Of a stretch of DNA of 64,000 bases, positions 1-12,109 are shown piece by piece. The translations under genes and the position numbers were made by a program. Position 1 is the first letter of the stretch. Each line of letters opens with the position of its first letter. A model generated the notes under the pieces. The model was not told the DNA's origin. It made no database searches and was given only the letters and a program-made list of their open reading frames with translations. The DNA comes from Tetracentron sinense (lineage: Eukaryota; Streptophyta; Magnoliopsida; Trochodendrales; Trochodendraceae): the NCBI GenBank assembly GCA_015143295.1, contig CM026564.1:10156416-10220415 (forward strand), written 5' to 3'.

Positions 1-968
1 AATTAATGTCCATTAACACAATGTGATTAACCTCCAGAAATTAGAGAATTGCTTGTAAGTACCATCTCACAATATATTTACAAATAAATCCTTCCACATT
101 CCGATATCACATGTAAGCTTCCGGGATTGGAACAATTCCACTGTCTTAGTCCCTAGCTTATGAATAGAACTCTTTCTTATGATTACTTTTCATTGAACTG
201 AACCTCCAAAACACTTTTGAAGAAACATTACAAAAGAACTGACATATATATTTATATATACTTTTCCATATTAAAAATATCAACTTCGATAAAGACCATT
301 TTACCGAAAAGCACCAGTACTGGATTTAACAGTTCAGTTCAACAAGTATCACCTTGATATCATTGTCTCCAATTAAGGAGTTGTGGATTCCTTATTGAGT
401 GTTTACACACTTCTCCAAACATAGTGTACATGACCCAACGTACCCGGAGTTAGTCCTGTGTATTGGACATTGCCGATTGGCACATCAAAGCCATATAGAC
501 AATGTCTGAGAAAATGTTAACCTCTCAGGTCTAAGGACAATTTGTCAAATGGATAACCCTAATACAATCTGACAGTGTATTCCATAGGGTATCCACTAGT
601 GACCCCGTTCAGTATTATGTACTTGCTACATATACTCACATGTTAGTCAAGAGTCACCACTCTCTGTGAATGAGATTCATCACACTATCTCATAGAACTA
701 CACATGTGCAAGCCATGATGAAGTACGGCGCCCAACCAGTACTCTAGAGGCTTCGAACAATATTAGGTTTACAAGGAACCGGAAAATCATATCTCCTTGC
801 AACCTTTGCATGATTTTCCTACAATGTTACCTATGGAACTTTATGTCATCATCATATGAGACAGTAATTAATATAAATACCCTTTATAGTTGGTTGTGTG
901 AATATGATGTTTGTCTAATCAACATAGAAAAGTCTATTATTGGCTTTCGAGGGCATATATGTCCAACA
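1..968 (-). mobile_element. Copia-like LTR fragment inserted into TE1 integrase
   Basis: Read on the minus strand, the similarity to the pol genes of TE3-TE5 stops abruptly at 968-970 inside the integrase. A new sequence then begins with TGTTGGACATATATGCCC. That start resembles, from memory, LTR starts of the Angela/BARE branch of Copia elements (TGTTGGAAATATGCCC type). No long coding frame is present, as expected for an LTR. The fragment runs off the left edge, so its length, TSD and internal region are unseen. It is clearly an insertion or junction; the Copia assignment is inference. Confidence 0.5.
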
Positions 969-3224
969 TAGGAAGAGACTGTAATAGACCTGCGGGCCGC
1001 ATGTACTCTGCTTTCACCTGCTGGCACACCAAGCACCGTGCCACATATTCTGCAACATCCCTCTTTATATTCCGCCACCAAAAGTGACTCTTGAGGTTCC
1101 GGTACATCTTTGTACTCCCAGGATACACTGTGTACTTTGAACGATGTGCTTCATCCATAATCTCTCGTCGAAGATCCGCATTGGCTGGAACACACAGTCT
1201 TCCCCTGAATGTGATAGCACCCCGGCTAGTGAGAGAAAATTCCTCACTATCCTTAGCAACTTCTTTATCCCGGAAAGCCAATAATTCAGCATCCGTGGCT
1301 TGATACTCTTGGATCAAATCTATAATGTACGGCCGAACCGTAACACTCGCCAAAACAAGACTGCGGACAGAGTCATTCACACTGATGTCCAGGTTTGCCA
1401 AATCTTCTAGTAGTCTCCATTCCTGCACCAGCATGTGTGCTAATAACCCCGGAGTCTTCTACTCAAAGCGTCAGCCACTACATTCTCTTTACCCAGGTGA
1501 TACTGGATGGTACAATCATATTCTTTCAAAAATTCCATCCAACGCCGTTGCCTTAGATTTAGCTTTTTTTTGGGAAAAGAGGTACTTAAGGCTCTTGTGA
1601 TCCATGTACACATAGAACTCTACCCCATAAAGGTAATGTCGCCAAATCTTGAGTGCAAATACGACCGCAGCAAGCTCTAGGTCGTGAATGGGATAATTCT
1701 TCTCGTGCTCTTTTAATTTCCTTGATGCATAGGCAATGACTTTCTTGTGTTGCATGAGCACACACCCAAGTCCAATGTGCGAGGCATCACTGTACACCTC
1801 ATACCCGATATGTCCGGATGGCACAGTAAGGACAGGGGCTGTAGTAAGCCTCTTCTTCAGTTCCGTGAAACTGATCTCGCACTTATCGCTTCATACGAAC
1901 TTCGCATTTTTCCTCGTTAGATAAGTGAACGGTGCTGCAAGGCTAGAGAAACCCTCTATGAATCTCCTGTAATAGCATACCAACCCAAGGAAGCTGCGTA
2001 TCTTCGTGACACTCTTGGGCCTCGCCCAACTCATAACTGCCTCAATCTTCTTCGGATCTACCGAAATGTCTTTCGCAGACACAACGTGGCCTAGGAATGC
2101 CACCTTCTCTAACCAAAAGTCACACTTGCTAAGTTTTGCATACAGCTTGTGCTCTCTCAGCACTTCTAAAGCAAGGCGAAGGTCGCGCGTGTGATCTTCC
2201 CATGTCTGGGAATATATCAAGATGTCATCAACGAACACAATCACGCACCGATCAAGGTATGGCCGGAATGCCCGATTCATCAAATCCATAAATGTTGTCG
2301 GCGTGTTCGTGAGACCAAAAGGCATCACCAAGAACTCATAATGTCCGTACCGAGTCCTGAAAGCAGTTTTGAAAACATCTACCGCCTTAATCTTCAACTG
2401 GTGATAACCCGACCGAAGATCAATCTTAGAGAAAAATCTCGCTCCCTTCAACTAATCGAACAAGTCATCAATTCTAGGCAATGGATACCTATTCTTTATA
2501 GTGACTTTGTTCAACTGCCGGTAATTGACGCAAATCTGCATCGAGCCATCTTTCTTTTTAGCGAATAATACCAGGGCACCCCATGGTGAGACACTTGGTC
2601 GAATGAAACCAAGGCCTTGCATTTCCTCCAACTGAGTCTTCAACTCCTTGAGTTCAATCGGGGCCATTCTATACGGAGCCCGGAAGATAGGAGTTGTGTC
2701 TAGTGCAAGCTCGATCACAAACTCAATCTCCCTGTCTGGAGGCAATCCCGACAACTCCTCTGGAAACACATCCAGAAATTCACTCACGACCGGAATAGTC
2801 GAAGAGTCATTTGCCTCGGAGTTAGCTAAACTCAATGCCGCAAAGCAGGCAATGTCTCTACTTCTCAACTCTCGAAAGTGAAATGGTTTTCCTTCTATCG
2901 GCTTGAAGAGTACCATTTTCTCAAAGCAAGCTACATGCCCATGATGCGCTGCTAACCAATCCATTCCCAATATAACGTCAAAGTCTTGAAATCTGAGAAC
3001 GATTAAATCAACCGCCAACTCGTGGCTCCCCACTTGAACCACACTATTTCCATACACTTTATTTGCCACTACAGTTTTTCCAAGAGGAGTCGAAATGAAC
3101 AACTCCAGTTCTAGCTGACTAGGCTCCACAGAAAAGCCTTCTGAAAAACTTGGCAAGACAAACGAATGAGTAGATCCGGTATCTATCAACATTTGAGCCA
3201 AACACTCGTTGACTAGTAAGGAAC
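969..3224 (-). pseudogene. pol: TE1 pol (protease-RT-RNase H-integrase), broken
   Basis: The polyprotein normally matures retroviral-type proteins, copies RNA to DNA and integrates it. Seen here: the protease DTG motif near 3183-3175 ([10 protein letters not shown]); the RT palm with FVDD near 2235-2224; an RNase H segment (EVYSDASH) near 1800; and the integrase zinc finger around 1150-1030. Damage includes a TAG at 2452-2454 (before LKGARFF), a TGA near 1888, frameshifts around 1434-1570, and replacement of the second zinc-finger His by Tyr (YPGSTK where TE5 has HPGGTK). Homology to the pol of TE4 and TE5 ends at 969. Non-functional. Confidence 0.88.
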
Positions 3225-3376
3225 CTGAAATTTTAACTAGCTAAGTCAATCCATGCATCAACAAAGTATACATATACATATATATATATATATATATAAC
3301 AGGCCATATATGTACACAATCGAATAATACAAGACAATTTAATGTACAGATAATTAAATAAATTACAACTGCGTAC
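3225..3376 (-). other. TE1 candidate gag-pol intron (152 bp)
   Basis: On the minus strand the interval begins CAAG|GTACGCAG and ends AAAATTTCAG|GT. Removing it joins the end of gag (a split Gly codon after Gln) to the start of protease in frame. Without removal, translation stops after four codons in the interval (TAA). The same arrangement occurs in TE2 and TE4 and, with lost frame, in TE3. It includes a TA microsatellite. Splicing itself is inferred. Confidence 0.6.
3278..3299. repeat. (TA)n microsatellite inside the TE1 intron
   Basis: About 11 uninterrupted TA dinucleotides. It lies within the candidate intron, is absent from the matching interval of TE2-TE4, and accounts for part of the greater length there. 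Confidence 0.9.
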
Positions 3377-4625
3377 CTTGCACCACATTGTCAGATGCAA
3401 GTGCGTCACTCTCTGTCAAGGAAAAAACTCGCCCCTGGTTCGCCTGGCGAGACTGAGGTGTAGACCGGGTAGTCTGAGATAACACCTAGTACGATCCTGC
3501 TGGGCGTGCTGGTGGCCTAATACCCTGAGACTGGCCTGGTAGATGCCAGCTAGGGCAATCCCTGATCATATGGCCCTGGCGACCGCAATGAAAACATCTA
3601 CTTGATGCTCTTTGGCAATCTCCTGCCGGGTGCCTTCGGCCGCATGAAGTGCAGACTTCATGTGTGTAGGTAGGAGGGGCCTGAGGTGGAGCATATCTCG
3701 CCAGCTGAGGTGCAACAAGCCGTGGGGCTGGAAGAGCCTGAGGTCGAGGTGCCTGTGGCACGTATTGCCGTAGAGCTGGAGGCGCATAAGTCGGCCTCAT
3801 CGGTGGTGCTGGCCACGCATACTGATAAGGGTCGGTACGAGCCTGCCTCTCTGGAGGTTCTGAACTACTAGGTTGGCCTCTCGCCAACTCCCTTTTCTTA
3901 GACACCGCCTCAGAATTGGTTTCGACTAACAAGGCTTTATCCACCACTTCAGCGTAAGTGGCATGCCTGAAAACTGATACTTTCTCCATGATGATATCCT
4001 TGAGCCCTTACTCAAACCTCCTCGCCTTCATTGCCTCGGTGGCAATCATATGTGTCGCGAAGTGTGATAGCTCCGAGAACTTGGCTTCATATTATGCCAC
4101 CGACATCAAACCTTGCTCAAGGTTGATGAATTCTTTCTCTTTCCTTTCCCGTGCTCCGACCGGGAAATACTTTTTGTAAAAAGTATCTTTAAACTCCTCC
4201 CAAGTCTAGGGTTGACCCTGAATGGTCAAATACCGCATCCTCAAGACGGACAACCACCAATGGTGTGCCTCACCTTCTAGCATGAAAACTGCCAATGCTA
4301 CTCTCTCTTGCCCTGTCGATGAGAGAACTGCGAATATTTTCTCCAACTGGAGAATCCATGCCTCTGCAGCGAGAGGGTCCACGCTCTCATGGAAGGATGG
4401 AGGCCTCAATCTCTTAAATGCCTCAACTCCAGCAGTACAATGTACTAGAGCTACCGGCGGTGGAGTAGGTGCCGTTGATAACGGTATAGTTTGTCGAGCC
4501 GCCAGGATGGCGAGTGTCTCAGCAATAGAGCCTAAGACCTGAGAGAGGCCCGGCTACTCATCCTCATCCCGTGGAGAAGAGGAAGCTCTGGTATGTGGCC
4601 CACGACCCCGTGTGTTCCGTCTCAT
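3377..4625 (-). pseudogene. gag: TE1 gag, broken
   Basis: Gag packages the element RNA into cytoplasmic particles. The start is the ATG at 4625 (MRRNTRGRGPHTR), a position and sequence shared with TE2-TE4 (MRRG/NTRGRG). The conserved core (LRPPSF...EAWILQLEK...GEAHHWW) lies about 4415-4250. A CX2CX4HX4C zinc knuckle (CFHCGRQGHMIRDC) is near 3595-3555. In-frame stops are seen near 4556 (TAG), 4206 (TAG replacing Trp), 4095 (TAA), 4012 (TAA) and 3486 (TAG). Confidence 0.85.
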
Positions 4626-4965
4626 GACTAAAGTCCTGAGAATAATAACACCACAGAGTCTAACTTGAAACCACAATTTATTTCAATGTCATTTCGCAAT
4701 AATTCAACTTGTATTAATTTTATAGTACTAGTACACTTCACATCAAGTCATCAGAGTATTTATAATATTCATACTCTAGTGTTCTAGTGTCCCTAAGACC
4801 CGTAGTTGGTTGAAACAATCATTTTTGACTAAGACTAAAGTTTTAGTCTCACACTTGGAATCAGACTCACTTCCGACTTACTTCCTTCCTAACTTGTCTC
4901 TCGACATATGCTCTTGTCAAGTCGTGGTACTAGATTCTAAGTGACCCTAAAGACCTAAAGCCTAA

Positions 4966-4977
4966 GCTCTGATACCA
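4966..4977 (-). other. TE1 primer binding site (initiator Met tRNA)
   Basis: The minus strand reads TGGTATCAGAGC five bases inside the 5' LTR. It is a perfect match to the common plant retrotransposon primer site complementary to the 3' end of initiator methionine tRNA. Confidence 0.92.
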
Positions 4978-5697
4978 CTTCAGTCGCGGCCCAAAACCCA
5001 TCTTAGGAGTTAGAGTGAACTTTGGACGACTAATTCATGCCTTACATGACTTGCTTAACAACCAACCTACAAAACCCACAAAGCATATACAATAGAGGAC
5101 ATCATAGCGGGAACATACTCTAACATAGCACTGTGGAAGACTAACAACCTCTATGTATATATATACATGAATCCAAGTTTAACACAAAAAGGAATCACCA
5201 AAAGAAAGTGCGGACAGGCCGCCCACCAAAATACACAAATATAACTCTCAGCTCACCCACAGCTATTCACTCAAAATATACCACTACCTAATAGTAACCC
5301 TCAACCAGAGGTTCCTCCACAGGTTCCTCAACGTACTCTTCTTTTAACCAAGGGTTAGGAGCATAGATGTCGAAAGGAGCAGCCGCTCCACTATCACCTG
5401 CCGATATAAGAAGTACGGCTGAGCATGGAATATTCAGCGGGTACCAAATATTAACCAACAGTCATAGCATAACAGTAGCAATATATAAAGTAGGAAGCAG
5501 TTTATATCATAACAGGAAAGTAAAGCAGTTTATAGTCATGCTTGCACTTCGTTGAAGGCCGATAAAACCCTTGAAAACATTGTGCACTTGACTTGACTCA
5601 AAATACCCTTTTCGTGCTTGTAAACTTGTCATGTTTGACTTGTCATGTCGTATCATGCATGTCATGCGTGCTTGCTCGGAATTTAAACATGTTCATA

Positions 5698-6020
5698 TGC
5701 CTAGTTGCCATTCATTGTCCGTCGCAACTAGTATCCTATATGCTGGATGGGTATGCCTAGTTGCCGTTCATAATCCGTCGCAACTAGTATCCTCTATGTT
5801 GGATGGGTATGCCTAGTTGCCATTCATAGTCCGTCGCAACTAGTATTCATGCATGTCATGCGAGCTTGCTTGTGATCATGTAACTTGTGAGGTACACTTG
5901 TGAGATGTCCTTGTGAGATGCACTTGAGAGGGAAGGGAGACCCTTCTTTTTGCAATGCACTTGAGAGGGAAGGGAGACCCTTCTTTATGCTATGCACTTG
6001 TGAATGAGGGGAGACCTCTC
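5698..6020. repeat. Two minisatellites in the TE1 LTR
   Basis: First block, 5698-5846: three units of about 55 bp, each starting TGCCTAGTTGCC and containing GTCGCAACTAGTAT. Second block, 5921-6020: about two and a half units of 37 bp built on CACTTGAGAGGGAAGGGAGA. The second unit is related to the 39-bp repeat of the TE2 LTRs. Confidence 0.88.
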
Positions 6021-6904
6021 GTGGGATGTTTGTTCTTGTTTGCTTGTGAAAAGTGAGCTAAAACATATCGTAGGATATGTCCCACCTCTAAACCTTATTC
6101 TTAGAAATAACGATAAACCATGTCATGCATGCTGTGCTCGTGGAATCGTGTACATACTTCCATTTGAAATTAAATATGATATTTTGGGGATTTCAACAAT
6201 ACATAGCACATCATTAATTTAACAAGGAATAATGTATGCAATTTAAGGAAAATAAGAAACACACTATCATAAACCCTAACAATTTCATAAGTATTTAAGC
6301 ATGCATTTTCTTATTTATCATTCATTTCATTCACCTTGGCATTTCATCAAACATAGGGTGTTTTCATTATTTATTTAAACCTAAATCATGCTTTCTAGGA
6401 GGATTTATATTCACAACATAATCATATGTTTATTATTGGTACAATGCCCTTCCCCTTTTCATTCATCACAATCATACACATGACATCCAATCACCCATTC
6501 CATCTCCATTCACAACATCTCCACATCCCAATTCATAGCACATGTATAGATGAAGGAAAACTAAAGAAAAATTAAAGGAAATGAGGAACTACAACTAGGA
6601 GGGAAGAAACCCTCCTCCAAAACGTGTGTGAGTTGCTACCCTAGCTTGGAGAACGTTCTCCACGAGTGCTTGAGCCTTGAACTTGAAGCAATCCGAGCTT
6701 GAGGCGATCTAGGGTCTTCAAACCCTTTGATTTCTTCCCAAATGCAAAACCTTAGGTTAGGAAACCCTTTCTCCTCTCTCTCTATCTCCAAAATACTCTT
6801 AGTGTTAAGAATGAGCCCTAAAGGCTCGGGCAAACCTCTTAAGGTAAGAGTGAACCGCCCAAAAGACGAAAACACCCTTACTGAAATTCTGTAAAAAACG
6901 CAGG

Positions 6905-7129
6905 GACCGAGCGATCGGTGGTTAAGACTGAGCGATCGGTGCCTAACCGAGCGATTGGTGTTTTGGCCAAGCGATCGGTCAAAAACACACTCTCTGGAAA
7001 ATTTCCCCATACAAAATTTTTGACCAGTCGACAGCTACCGATCGATTGGTTGTGGACCGATCAATCGCTGAAATGGATCGATCGATCGGTTTTGACCGAT
7101 CGATCCGTCTAGTGACCGAGCGATCGGTT
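6905..7129. promoter_or_regulatory. GATCG palindrome array, TE1 LTR
   Basis: Repeated 14-bp motifs of the type ACCGATCGATCGGT and its half-changed forms (ACCGAGCGATCGGT). They fall in two clusters, separated by a conserved AT-rich spacer. The array occupies the same place in the LTRs of TE1-TE5. Position in U3, upstream of the presumed transcription start, suggests a cis-regulatory role; this is inference. Confidence 0.7.
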
Positions 7130-7391
7130 GACTGCAGAATTTGACACTTAGTCCATTTTTTTCACCAATTTCACTACTTGGACTGATCCTAGTTTCCTTT
7201 TGACTTTTCCTAAAAATGACTAGGGTCTCTTTAAAGCTTATAGATATTATTAAATAATTTATTTAATTAATTATAGCATTCTTGACAAGATTTCTCAAAG
7301 TTTCAAATTCTCATTTCATGAATTTGAGGTTACATAGGCATCATGCCTTGGCACACATATCAAGACATACAAAAAGTTCCGGGGTTCTACA

Positions 7392-8164
7392 AATGCCTTG
7401 TTTCTCTGTTTATCTTTTGGTTTTAATCTGACTTGAGTCACCCAACTCTCTTGGCATCCCAGAAATCTGTATATAAATTCAATCTAAAAATATATCACTT
7501 TATGAAGATATGTTGAGCCGCAAAATAGAACCCAGATTTCAGTACGTGAAAAAACTGTAAATAGAGAATTTCATAACAAAGTACTCTTTTGTTCAATCCT
7601 GTTGTGTGAGTCTCATGAATAGCATATAGAGGGTCTTGGGGTGGTCTCCGCCCTAGAGGGTCTCGCTAGCAAAGTTCTATTAGTATAACCGATCAAAGGT
7701 CGTGTTGAACACACTATCCTTAAGGTGAAAATTTCTCTTGCTACTCCTTAAATAATGACAGACACTCCCAAGAATATTCAACTATCAATGCCAAGAAAAG
7801 TGAACATTCTCTATCCTTTAGTCTAAACGAACTCGACAATGATGAAAATTTACGTTAAGACTTTCAAAATAAGCACAACAGTAGAAAGCAACCCACAATC
7901 TGTTTGATAGAGAGACTAGAGAGCAACCCCAATCTTTTATATATATGTTTTGTGCCTTTGGAGAAGAACAATCCGAATTATATAATGGAGAAGAGTTTAA
8001 AAAAATTGTGAGCTATACAAATTCCAAATGGTAGGGAACATAAAATCTCCTAAAGGAAATAAATCTCCTATTAGTGCACTATTATGAATCCTGAAACAGT
8101 AATAAAAATGATTTACTAATTAGAAAGTTTAAAGGAAAGAAGTAAAGTAAGTTTTAGTAAAGAC
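7392..8164. other. Gene-free flank of TE1
   Basis: AT-rich DNA outside the TE1 LTR. No long coding frame, RNA gene or recognisable repeat is seen. The five bases next to the LTR (AATGC) would be its TSD, but the partner is not in the window. Confidence 0.6.
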
Positions 8165-8451
8165 CACTGTTCTCAGAACCGGACCGGACCAGCCGGTCGA
8201 ACCGGAAAAACCAGGAACCGGTCCCCTCACCGATTCCCAAAGCCCCCAAAACCGGACATGTTTAAAAACCTTTGCCAAAACCGGAAGAACCGGCCGATTG
8301 AACCGGGAACCGGTGGTCAGAACCAATTGAGAACAGGCCATAATTGAATAAAAATATTTTTTTTTTATCTTTTTAATAAAAAAAAGGACACGGTCGAATC
8401 GAGAATCGGCCACTCAGCTGGTTCGATGACCGATCTGTTCTGATAACATTG
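8165..8451. mobile_element. hAT-type MITE, 287 bp
   Basis: Terminal inverted repeats: the left end is CACTGTTCTCAGAAC and the right end read in reverse is CAATGTTATCAGAAC (13 of 15). The left flank is GTAAAGAC and the right flank GTAATTAAAGAC, which would be an 8-bp TSD with TTAA added later. The interior is rich in AACCGG/CCGGTT repeats. No transposase; non-autonomous. An antisense frame across it is not a gene. Confidence 0.7.
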
Positions 8452-9229
8452 GTAATTAAAGACAATTCAAGGATGTGCTCAACCCAGCAAGGCCGACCAC
8501 GCGTGTGTATTATTGCGCAGGACGCAATGCGTCCACATGAAGGATTAGAAAGTTTAAGGGTGTGTTCTTTTCGCGGAACTTTGAGGCGGAACTTTTAAAA
8601 TCCCGAAACTTCAAAAGTGTAAGCCTATTATTTTACCAAAAGTCGTGGATCTTTAAAGTTCTGTGGAAGTTGAAAATGCGTGAAAAGAAAAATTTTATAG
8701 TTCCATGTAAAAGAGATAGAACTTTAAAGTTCCGTCTAAGTGAAACTTTTAATTGAGCAGGAGCCCAGTAAAACCGAACCACTCATTCCAAATGCACAAC
8801 TCCCTTCTTAGATACCTCATAGGTATTAATGATATTAAGTAGATTATTGGCTTTTATACAGGTTTGACATAATTTCAAATGACTTGTAGAACACTGTCGA
8901 ATGATACAAGAACATTATAGAATGATGATATGAATACCTCAAGTCATCAAAAAAAAAAACCAATTATATTCACATCGTATATTAAGAAAACAAGAAGAAT
9001 ATAATTATATTTTTTGATATTATAATTACAATTAAAAAAATAATATATTAATTAATTTTTAATGTTAAATTTTCAACCCCAAGTCTCATGTCAAAAGAAT
9101 AGTGAACTTGCAAAATTCCAATAAAGACCCACGTCGAAAATGAATTTCAAAATCTGGATGTTTGATGCTCTAGGAACTTTGAAGTTCCTAGACTTTTAGA
9201 GCACCTCAAAAAGAGCACAATAGTGTGCA
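8452..9229. other. Gene-free AT-rich DNA
   Basis: No credible gene. The stretch 8555-8760 contains internally repeated, partly inverted GGAACTTT / AAAGTTCC words and may be a decayed foldback element, but no ends could be fixed. Confidence 0.5.
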
Positions 9230-9333
9230 AGGGGTGTCAATGGGCCAAATGCCTCAAAAACCTATTGTAAAACAAGCATGGCCTATTTAAAAATCACAAA
9301 ACCTAGACCCAAGCCTGGCCCATTGACACCCCT
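9230..9333. mobile_element. Short TIR element, 104 bp
   Basis: A perfect 18-bp terminal inverted repeat: AGGGGTGTCAATGGGCCA at the left and its exact reverse complement at the right. Size and ends fit a deletion-derived MITE, possibly hAT-like. No clear TSD was found, so the family is uncertain. Confidence 0.65.
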
Positions 9334-9637
9334 AACTAATATTAATCCTCAAATAGTAATAAAATGGTGGATTAATTAAATTTTTTTTTTTTAAAGAAAT
9401 AAAGTAATTTATAGTAAAAAGAATCCAAGGACACACAAGACTGGGCATGGCCGGCTGCGCACGTGATATCGCGTAGGACATGACGCGCAATGCATGCACA
9501 TGAAGATTTGTAAATTGGCTCATAAAATTTCTATTGGGAGTCTTTGGGCCACCCATAGCTCCTATGGGTGTGGGCTAACGTTTTCTATCATACCAATGTA
9601 ATTAGAAGTTGAAGAATTTCTAAACCCCTTTACAATT

Positions 9638-9855
9638 TTTAATTTTTTTTTTTTTTTTGTAACTAAGGAACCTAAGCCTACCCTTTGGGTAAACCCCAGC
9701 GCAAGACCCCGCAACCTATATGAACCGGTAACCCAAGGCACATGAGGATGATGGAACCTTGAACAAATGATCCCAAGAGGATGACAAGACTCAAACTCAA
9801 GGCATTCGTTTCTTGAGACATGGTCCTCTGCCAACTAAGCTATCCCTTCAGGTTA
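9638..9855 (-). mobile_element. tRNA-derived SINE with TSD
   Basis: The minus strand starts near AGGGATAGCTTAGTTGGCAG, a tRNA-like 5' end. The polymerase III A box TAGCTTAGTTGG is at 9842-9831. A degenerate B box (AGTTTGAGTCT) lies at 9797-9787, about 33 bp away. The body ends in TTAGTTAC followed by a long poly(A) (poly-T on plus, about 9643-9658). Flanks CTTTACAATT at 9628-9637 and 9856-9865 form a 10-bp perfect TSD that extends to 14 bp with one mismatch. Non-coding, retroposed by LINE machinery. Confidence 0.82.
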
Positions 9856-10033
9856 CTTTACAATTCTTATCCACAACTAATGTACGTCTGGACTAAAAAA
9901 TACATAAGAAGTTTTTGTTTAAATACATTATAACCCCTTCAGGTTTTCAGGTTACTCTACAATTCTTATCCACAACTAATGTACGTGTGGACTAAAAAAT
10001 ACTTAAAGAAGTTTTTGTTTAAATATATGATAA
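9847..10033. repeat. Tandem duplication of about 99 bp
   Basis: TTCAGGTTACT at 9847 recurs at 9946. The following about 90 bp are repeated with few differences (both contain ATTCTTATCCACAACTAATG). The unit includes the 5' edge and one TSD of the SINE, so it arose after the SINE insertion. Confidence 0.85.
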
Positions 10034-10337
10034 CGTTTTGAGGAGTGTTACCCTACTCTCAAGTCTTTTCTATTCTCAACATGAAACCATCTTCAATGTC
10101 CCTCTTAAAGTTGCAATCACTGAACAAGTGTACTTTTAAAGTGATATTGGATACGTGGTTGGTTCATGTTGAGAGTAGGAAAGACTTGAGAATAAGATTA
10201 GCACTCCTCTAAAGTTTTTGTTTTAAAGTTCGAATTTTAAACCATTGTTGTTTTCAAAAGCAAGCAACTATTAGGTGTCAGTCCTTTCATGATGCGACTG
10301 AAAGAGAAAGCCGCCGCGTTGTCGTTCATGCTGTTGT

Positions 10338-11240
10338 CTTAATTCTTTTTAACACGGGTTAAAATTAACTACCTCCTAAGGTTATCTTTTTTAAAATTAT
10401 TTTTTTCTAAAAACCAATGAAAAGTGAGGGAATCCTAAGAGTGGATGAATCTTAACAATAATTAAGGAATGTCAAAAGGAACACGTGGAGACCTAGTGAC
10501 GTTACTGTAACTAAGGAGTTCAGTTATAACAGTAGAGAGAGGAGAGAGACTGGGAAGAGGGGCATTAGTGAGGGATTTAAAAAAAAAATTAAAAAATATT
10601 TTGGGAATAGAAACTTAAGGGATATTTTGGATTAAAAATATTTTAAGAACTAAAAAGTTTTAGAGACATTTTAGGTATAGCAAAGAAAGGGGGTGTGTAG
10701 TGCCTTGGCGAGACATTCTTCTTTGAGAGCATTTTATCAAGAGAACGCAGTGCCCGGTTATGCCACTGAAGTCACCATGTGTCCCTTTTAACACTTTTTA
10801 ACTTTGATTAAGATTCACCTACCCCTAGGGCTCACCTACTTATCCTTATTTTTAGAAAAAAAATTAACCCTAGCAGTTAGTGAAATTTAACTAAAATTTA
10901 AAAGAAATTAATAATTTTTTTCTAAAAACCAAGAATAAGTGGGTGAACCCTATGAGTCGGTGAATCACAACCACAGCTGGAACCCGTTATGCCCTTGAGG
11001 TTGCCATGTGTCTCTTTGATACTCTTAACTGTGGTTAAGATTCATCTAGAAAAAATATTAATTTTTAAACCTTAGTTAAAATTCACTAATTTTTAAGGTT
11101 AATTTTTTTTTCTAAAATCCAAGGATAAGTGGGTGATCCTTAGGGGTAAGTGAATCCAAACCATAGTTGGAGAGTGTTTAAAGGGACACATGACGACCTT
11201 AGTGGTGTAATCGGACTCCAAGGAGCCCGATTATAACTAT
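10338..11240. repeat. Cluster of foldback MITE copies
   Basis: At least three degenerate copies of one inverted-repeat family. Left arms contain CCATGTGTCCC and GGTTAAGATTCA. Right arms contain GGGTGAATC / TTAACCACAG and GGGACACATGACGACC. Copies sit near 10338-10535, 10757-10985 and 10995-11240. They are relatives of the better-preserved element at 35279-35589. No coding capacity. Confidence 0.65.
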
Positions 11241-12109
11241 AGAGAATTTCAAGCATAATAGATAATGAGTGAAGGGTTGTATGGGAATTAAGCAAATATT
11301 TTATTAAGTGTTTGTCTTATATAATGAATATCACAAGGGTAGTTTGATAATTTTATAAGATTTCATCTACGTTTTCGAGGACTCACTATATATAAGATAA
11401 GAAGGATAAAAAGATGAAGAAGATGACATAAGAACAAAGGGTAGTTTTGAAATTACAAAGGATTCAATCAACGTTTTAAACATGGGGCATCCTCAAGGGT
11501 GGAGCCAGGATTTTCTTCAAAGGGGGGCTAGCAATGAGGTGTGGGGTTTGGGAGTAGTCTTCGATTTTTTTAGGGCCAAGTTTGTGGTCCATATCCTCTC
11601 TTTGTCCGTTTGTAAAGAATATATTTTTGAGTAGTGATTAGTAGACCCCGGGATCCATTGCTTAACTTACCACCATGTCCTCGTGTCCTTTTTAACTCTA
11701 GTTAAGCTTAACTAAATTAAAGTTACGATTTTTTTTATTTTTTTCTTCTAAAAAACAAGGTTGGATTACTTAACTCTAGGTGTGAGTGAATCTTAACCAT
11801 AGTTGATGAGTGTTAAACAGTGGGGCATGGATCAATGAGGACCGACCATTTTGTTTTTTTGTTTTTAAAAGCCACTCAAGGGGAGTGGGGGGTTTGGCGG
11901 ACCCCTACCTGTTTATTAATAAAAAAGATAATGGAGGGGACATAAACCTTACCCCTACAAAGACAGGGCGGACATAAAACCTTACCCCTACAAGGACTCA
12001 AAAAAAGATGGGGGGACATAAGACCTTACCCCTAAAAAGAAACAAACCAAAAAAAAAAAAGGGAATTAAAAACCCCCAACTTAGCACAAACATAAAACCG
12101 AAATACATA

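Larger units (their letters stand above)
969..7391 (-). mobile_element. TE1: Ty3/gypsy chromovirus, 3' part interrupted
   Basis: Minus-strand LTR retrotransposon. From high to low coordinate it shows a 5' LTR (4982-7391), an initiator-Met primer site (4966-4977), degenerate gag (4625-3377), a candidate intron (3376-3225) and degenerate pol (3224-969) with protease, reverse transcriptase, RNase H and the start of integrase. The rest of integrase and the 3' LTR are cut off by the Copia-like insertion and the window edge. Similarity to TE3/TE4, which have a C-terminal chromodomain, places it in the Tekay/Del-like chromoviruses. It is dead: many stops and frameshifts. Confidence 0.9.
4982..7391 (-). 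repeat. TE1 5' LTR (about 2.4 kb)
   Basis: On the minus strand it starts TGTAGAACCCCGG at 7391 and ends GCGACT at 4982 (family ending GCGACA, last base mutated), next to the primer site. The start and end match both LTRs of TE2. It carries the GATCG palindrome array, two minisatellites and the promoter region. No coding frame of interest. The 3' LTR partner is outside the window, so no TSD can be tested. Confidence 0.88.

Noticed and set aside
5631-5816. 61-codon plus-strand frame in the TE1 LTR
   Set aside because: It overlaps the 55-bp minisatellite and has no similarity to any family I recognise.
8129-8413. 94-codon antisense frame
   Set aside because: It runs through the hAT-type MITE, with repetitive AACCGG-derived residues.
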